DNA of 35,767 nucleotides from Bryobacterales bacterium. GTDB taxonomy: Bacteria > Acidobacteriota > Terriglobia > Bryobacterales > Bryobacteraceae. The DNA lies in NCBI GenBank assembly GCA_025350625.1, contig JANXXL010000186.1:1-35767 (forward strand), in the 5' to 3' direction. The first letter of the stretch is position 1. The number at the start of each line of letters is the position of its first letter. Shown here in pieces: positions 33,901 to 35,767 of the stretch. A program made the translations under genes and the position numbers. The notes beneath the pieces are model-generated. The model did no database searches. It worked only from the letters and a program-made list of their open reading frames with translations, and was not told the origin of the DNA.

Positions 33901-33998
33901 TTATGAGATGCTATCCCGTGCAAGTGGATGCGTTGAAGTATCCGCCAATCCTCGGTTTTAACTACGAATCGGTACTCCCTGCATCTCCATTCACAAGT

Positions 33999-34020
33999 GG
34001 GGGAAGACATAGGGGAAGAC
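33999..34020 (+). repeat. Left pair of GGGGAAGAC direct repeats (putative recombinase arm sites)
   Basis: GGGGGAAGAC (33999-34008) and GGGGAAGAC (34012-34020) are tandem direct copies about 100 bases inside the left tRNA repeat. The same pair, in the same orientation, occurs near the right end. CATTCACAA lies just before this pair (33988-33996) and just after the right pair (35521-35529). Confidence 0.65.
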
Positions 34021-34135
34021 AACCACCACGGTACGTAGGGATTACCAAGTGTACATTGTGCAGATAGCCCTGCACGGCTACCGCCCATTCTGCGCCTGAA
34101 GCTGCATAACGAACTGTATTATTTCCGAGACCGCT

Positions 34136-34828
34136 TTACTGAAGCAACTTTGGAGCGTGCCCTATCAGCCATTGCAGGTTTGCAGCGGCAAGTTGCATCA
34201 TGCCCTTAACGTTCTCCGGGGGTAAAGCAAGATTGAACGCTGTCGAGAATAAGGTGCTGACAAGAATATTAAGCCAGTCCTTACGGCCTAACCGGTTCGC
34301 CGCATCTATCAAATAAGCAAACTGTCCTTCGATGAATTGTCTTTGTTCGGTCTGAGTATCCCGGATCGTCAAGAGGTAATGCTTGATTTCGGTAAGCGCC
34401 CCCAATATCTGCTTTTGCTCACTAGGTGTAAACGGCAGGTTTTCTACCATTGAGGAAGCAGCATCGGAGACTTCCCGTTCTTTCCCTACTTCTGCCCAAA
34501 GATCGGGTGCATCAACTTCATGCCGCAAACTCTGTAGCCAGACACGAAAATTATCGAACTTTACGTTCCAGCTATCTACCTTGTACTCTCGTTCAACCTT
34601 CGAGCGGCGACCCGGAGAACATTTCACACTGGATTCGCCGAACACAAAGTAATATTCGGTAGACGGGTGGGTCAAGCATGAAACGGAGTAGAGTGTCACA
34701 CCCCCCATGTAGGACTCGCCTAAATCGACTTCGGACCATTCAAAGTCAGCCGCATCAAAGCCAGCCCCCAAGACAAACTCTAGGGCAACGTTCTTTTGCC
34801 TCTTCGTTAATGTAGCGTCTGTGATCAA
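34136..34828 (-). CDS. Unrecognised 230-residue element protein with helical C-terminal module
   Basis: I cannot assign a family with confidence. The N-terminal half (1-110) is a mixed alpha/beta region with GGVTLYSVSCLTHPSTEYYF. The C-terminal half begins LPFTPSEQKQILGALTEIK, a helix, then DTQTEQRQFIEGQFAYLIDAANRLGRKDWLN and an amphipathic/hydrophobic stretch NILVSTLFSTAFNLALPPE. This EQ..I...L.EIK ... RLGRKDW pattern looks like a modular helical tail of the kind I associate with accessory-region proteins; that is recollection, not a search result. The start is TTG 34828, with no alternative nearby and no strong ribosome site. It follows the 94-residue gene after 10 bases and is the last gene of the operon. 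Confidence 0.7.
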   Translation of the reverse strand: MITDATLTKRQKNVALEFVLGAGFDAADFEWSEVDLGESYMGGVTLYSVSCLTHPSTEYYFVFGESSVKCSPGRRSKVEREYKVDSWNVKFDNFRVWLQSLRHEVDAPDLWAEVGKEREVSDAASSMVENLPFTPSEQKQILGALTEIKHYLLTIRDTQTEQRQFIEGQFAYLIDAANRLGRKDWLNILVSTLFSTAFNLALPPENVKGMMQLAAANLQWLIGHAPKLLQ

Positions 34829-34838
34829 TCTGCAATCA

Positions 34839-35123
34839 CTACTGCAATGCTCTGCGATCCGATAGAACGATTGACTTGTTATCTGCGGGGAAAGTGATTA
34901 CAAGGCGACGTGGAACAGCAGCGAAAGTTGCCCCCGCTAGATCAAGTTCCTCGGTATTCCCGTTGTGCGAGAGTCGTAATCTCCCCTCATGCAGCGATTC
35001 AATGGTAACGTCGAGTTCCCTAAAATCCTCGCGGCATTCGCCTGCGGGTCTGAATAGCTTAGGCGTGGTGAGTAGTTTAAGCGGTGTCGGTTTCAGTTTC
35101 TCTAATGCTTCGGACAGTGACAT
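34839..35123 (-). CDS. Unrecognised 94-residue element protein
   Basis: A small protein with no recognised domain. It starts with an amphipathic helix (SLSEALEKLKPTPLKLL) and continues as a beta-rich domain (ELDVTIESL, GRLRLSHNG, RRLVITFPA, KSIVLSD). Start ATG 35123 was chosen over the upstream GTG at 35186 because AGGAG (plus 35133-35137) sits nine bases before it. It is the middle gene of the three-gene minus-strand operon, 64 bases after the first gene and 10 before the third. Size and position would suit a regulator, antitoxin-like partner or adaptor, but nothing in the sequence decides. Confidence 0.62.
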   Translation of the reverse strand: MSLSEALEKLKPTPLKLLTTPKLFRPAGECREDFRELDVTIESLHEGRLRLSHNGNTEELDLAGATFAAVPRRLVITFPADNKSIVLSDRRALQ

Positions 35124-35187
35124 GGGTTGGTACTCCTGTCTGGCATTATCGGCACATTTGAAATCGTTCAATTGCACACGCTGCACG

Positions 35188-35424
35188 TCAGCAGAACAAT
35201 CGGTAACGCCTCTCTGGAAACGACAATTCCGCCCTGCCCTTACGATTGAATTCAGCTATGAAACTGTCGGCTTCGCGTTGTGTTGCGAGGTTTGCTTTCA
35301 ATTGGACCTCAACTATTTCATAAATCGGAGGCAGGACGCTCTCGAAAGCCCCCGACGTACCAGCTTTTGAGTAGTTTAGCTTCCCGTCCGCAAGAACCAA
35401 ACTTACGGCAACCATATTACACAT
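35188..35424 (-). CDS. Unrecognised 78-residue element protein
   Basis: A small protein, first gene of the element's operon. It has an N-terminal beta hairpin (VAVSLVLADGKLNYSKAG) and a helix VQLKANLATQREADSFIAEFNRKG, with no family I recognise. The start is ATG 35424 (a second ATG lies at 35415); the ribosome site is weak. It lies between the right-end recombinase-site repeats and the other two genes, so its leader runs across the GGGGAAGAC pair. In that position a small excision or regulatory factor would be expected, but no helix-turn-helix is evident. Confidence 0.5.
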   Translation of the reverse strand: MCNMVAVSLVLADGKLNYSKAGTSGAFESVLPPIYEIVEVQLKANLATQREADSFIAEFNRKGRAELSFPERRYRLFC

Positions 35425-35498
35425 TATCGCTTAATCTTCGCCCTGATTCCAGAGGCAGAGTACAAGGGTAAGGGAGGGACGTGTTCAGTAAATTGTAC

Positions 35499-35521
35499 GG
35501 GGGAAGACGGCAGGGGAAGAC
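35499..35521 (+). repeat. Right pair of GGGGAAGAC direct repeats (putative recombinase arm sites)
   Basis: GGGGGAAGAC (35499-35508) and GGGGAAGAC (35513-35521), direct copies with a 4-base gap, lie 23 bases inside the right tRNA repeat. They match the left pair at 33999-34020 in sequence and orientation. Confidence 0.65.
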
Positions 35522-35534
35522 ATTCACAAAATGC

Positions 35535-35540
35535 TAAGAT
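35535..35540 (+). promoter_or_regulatory. TAAGAT -10 candidate for the complete tRNA-Thr
   Basis: TAAGAT lies 11 bases before the mature tRNA end, the same position as TACTAT before the left fragment. The bases 16-18 upstream fall in the GGGGAAGAC repeat and contain no -35-like hexamer. Confidence 0.4.
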
Positions 35541-35544
35541 AAAC

Positions 35545-35591
35545 CAAACAGGCTGGCGTAGCTCAGTTGGTAGAGCATCTGATTTGTAATC
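35545..35591 (+). repeat. Right attachment-site repeat within tRNA-Thr
   Basis: 47 bases identical to 33854-33900; similarity continues with mismatches a further 10 bases upstream through the -10 region. The repeat ends inside the anticodon stem of the intact tRNA. Confidence 0.85.
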
Positions 35592-35627
35592 AGAGGGTCG
35601 GGGGTTCAAATCCCTCCGCCAGCTCCA
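35552..35627 (+). tRNA. tRNA-Thr(TGT)
   Basis: Complete cloverleaf: acceptor GCTGGCG/CGCCAGC, discriminator T, encoded CCA (35625-35627), anticodon stem TCTGA/TCAGA with loop TTTGTAA giving anticodon TGT (35585-35587), T-loop GGTTCAAATCC. It reads ACA threonine codons. Its 5' half is the copy shared with the left end of the element, so in the integrated state the intact gene may depend on element-supplied 5' sequence. Confidence 0.96.
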
Positions 35628-35631
35628 TTTA

Positions 35632-35666
35632 ATCAAAAACTTATAGGCATTGCAAAAAGGAATGCC
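35632..35666 (-). terminator. Minus-strand intrinsic terminator after the right-edge gene
   Basis: On the minus strand GGCATT-9-AATGCC (35646-35666) is followed by TATAAGTTTTTGATT, a weak stem plus T-run. It lies 24 bases after the stop of the truncated gene at 35691 and would keep its transcript from running antisense into tRNA-Thr. Confidence 0.5.
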
Positions 35667-35690
35667 CATCCAAAACCCACCCACAACCCC

Positions 35691-35767
35691 TTACACCAGC
35701 CTGAGATTCGCATTGCTTTCCTTCGACTGTTTTTCACGTTTCCGCTGCTGTTCGAGCAGATCAAGGG
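35691..35767 (-). CDS. 3' end of a gene entering from the right edge, unidentified
   Basis: About 24 C-terminal residues (LDLLEQQRKREKQSKESNANLRLV) and a TAA stop at 35691-35693 are visible. The charged, Gln/Lys-rich tail gives no family. It is followed by a terminator and faces the tRNA. Genes in this position beside a tRNA are often integrases, but the tail does not show it. Confidence 0.5.
   Translation of the reverse strand, partial: LDLLEQQRKREKQSKESNANLRLV

Larger units (their letters stand above)
33854..35591. mobile_element. tRNA-Thr-associated integrative element, about 1.7 kb, no integrase in view
   Basis: The interval is bounded by a 47-bp exact direct repeat formed by the 5' half of tRNA-Thr(TGT). 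The right copy continues into a complete tRNA; the left copy breaks off into unrelated sequence, as expected when a tyrosine recombinase integrates into a tRNA gene. Paired GGGGAAGAC repeats lie just inside both ends. The cargo is a three-gene minus-strand operon of unrecognised proteins whose composition looks more AT-rich than the chromosome. No recombinase, replication or transfer gene is present, so it is either a decayed remnant or a satellite mobilised in trans. Confidence 0.75.

Noticed and set aside
33822..34067. 81-residue plus-strand frame reading AGVAQLVEHLICN
   Set aside because: It is a translation of the tRNA-Thr fragment and its flank, a familiar artefact, not a gene.
35424..35684. 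86-residue minus-strand frame reading WRRDLNPRPSDYKSDALP
   Set aside because: It is the antisense translation of tRNA-Thr.
1..35767. CRISPR arrays, insertion sequences and transposases
   Set aside because: No regularly spaced repeat array and no transposase-like protein was seen on either strand.

Overview
This window is a GC-rich (roughly 60 % by eye) bacterial chromosome segment that most resembles an Acidobacteriota genome of the Solibacter/Bryobacter type. The lineage call is an inference. It rests on a DUF1592 + DUF1552 gene pair, many Sec/Tat-exported hydrolases (tannase-like, GDSL, acetyl-xylan-esterase-like), a secreted protein opening with the PNYTCLET motif common in Acidobacteria, and frequent GTG/TTG starts with stop/start overlaps. 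No ribosomal marker is present to confirm it.

Layout. 1-3835 (+): a tightly overlapping run of mazG (5' end outside the window), a COG3375-type GNAT acyltransferase, a MenC/N-acylamino-acid racemase and an MFS exporter, followed by an SDR (3866-4585). 4576-6659 (-): a Cys-cluster YkgJ protein translationally coupled to a short Hsp70. 6723-11503: a methyltransferase, a secreted two-lobed alpha/beta hydrolase, a GlcG/HbpS-like protein, a GDSL lipase, and a 718-base gene-free stretch holding a minus-strand terminator and a perfect 10-bp-arm palindrome. 11504-13826 (+): a VOC protein, a CxxC redoxin and an M29 aminopeptidase. 13830-15345 (-): a c-type cytochrome plus YVTN beta-propeller operon. 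15478-18123 (+): an APC transporter whose GTG lies where the transcript should start, then a secreted bicupin. 18228-23537 (+): an ankyrin protein, a DUF1592-type multi-domain cytochrome and a Tat-exported DUF1552 protein in one operon. 23663-33799: an exported phosphoesterase, two secreted proteins of unknown function, tRNA-Pro(GGG), a tannase-family enzyme with a coupled small protein, a dienelactone hydrolase broken by one frameshift, and a GT2 glycosyltransferase coupled to a polytopic membrane protein.

33854-35591 is different in character. It is a roughly 1.7 kb insertion flanked by a 47-bp perfect direct repeat that is the 5' half of tRNA-Thr(TGT). The right copy is a complete tRNA gene; the left copy is a 5' fragment still attached to what looks like the original promoter. 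Just inside each end sits a pair of GGGGAAGAC direct repeats, as expected for recombinase arm sites. The cargo is a compact three-gene minus-strand operon of unrecognised proteins, with no recombinase in the window. This integrase-less cargo element is the best candidate for something undescribed. A further truncated minus-strand gene with its own terminator lies beyond the tRNA at the right edge.
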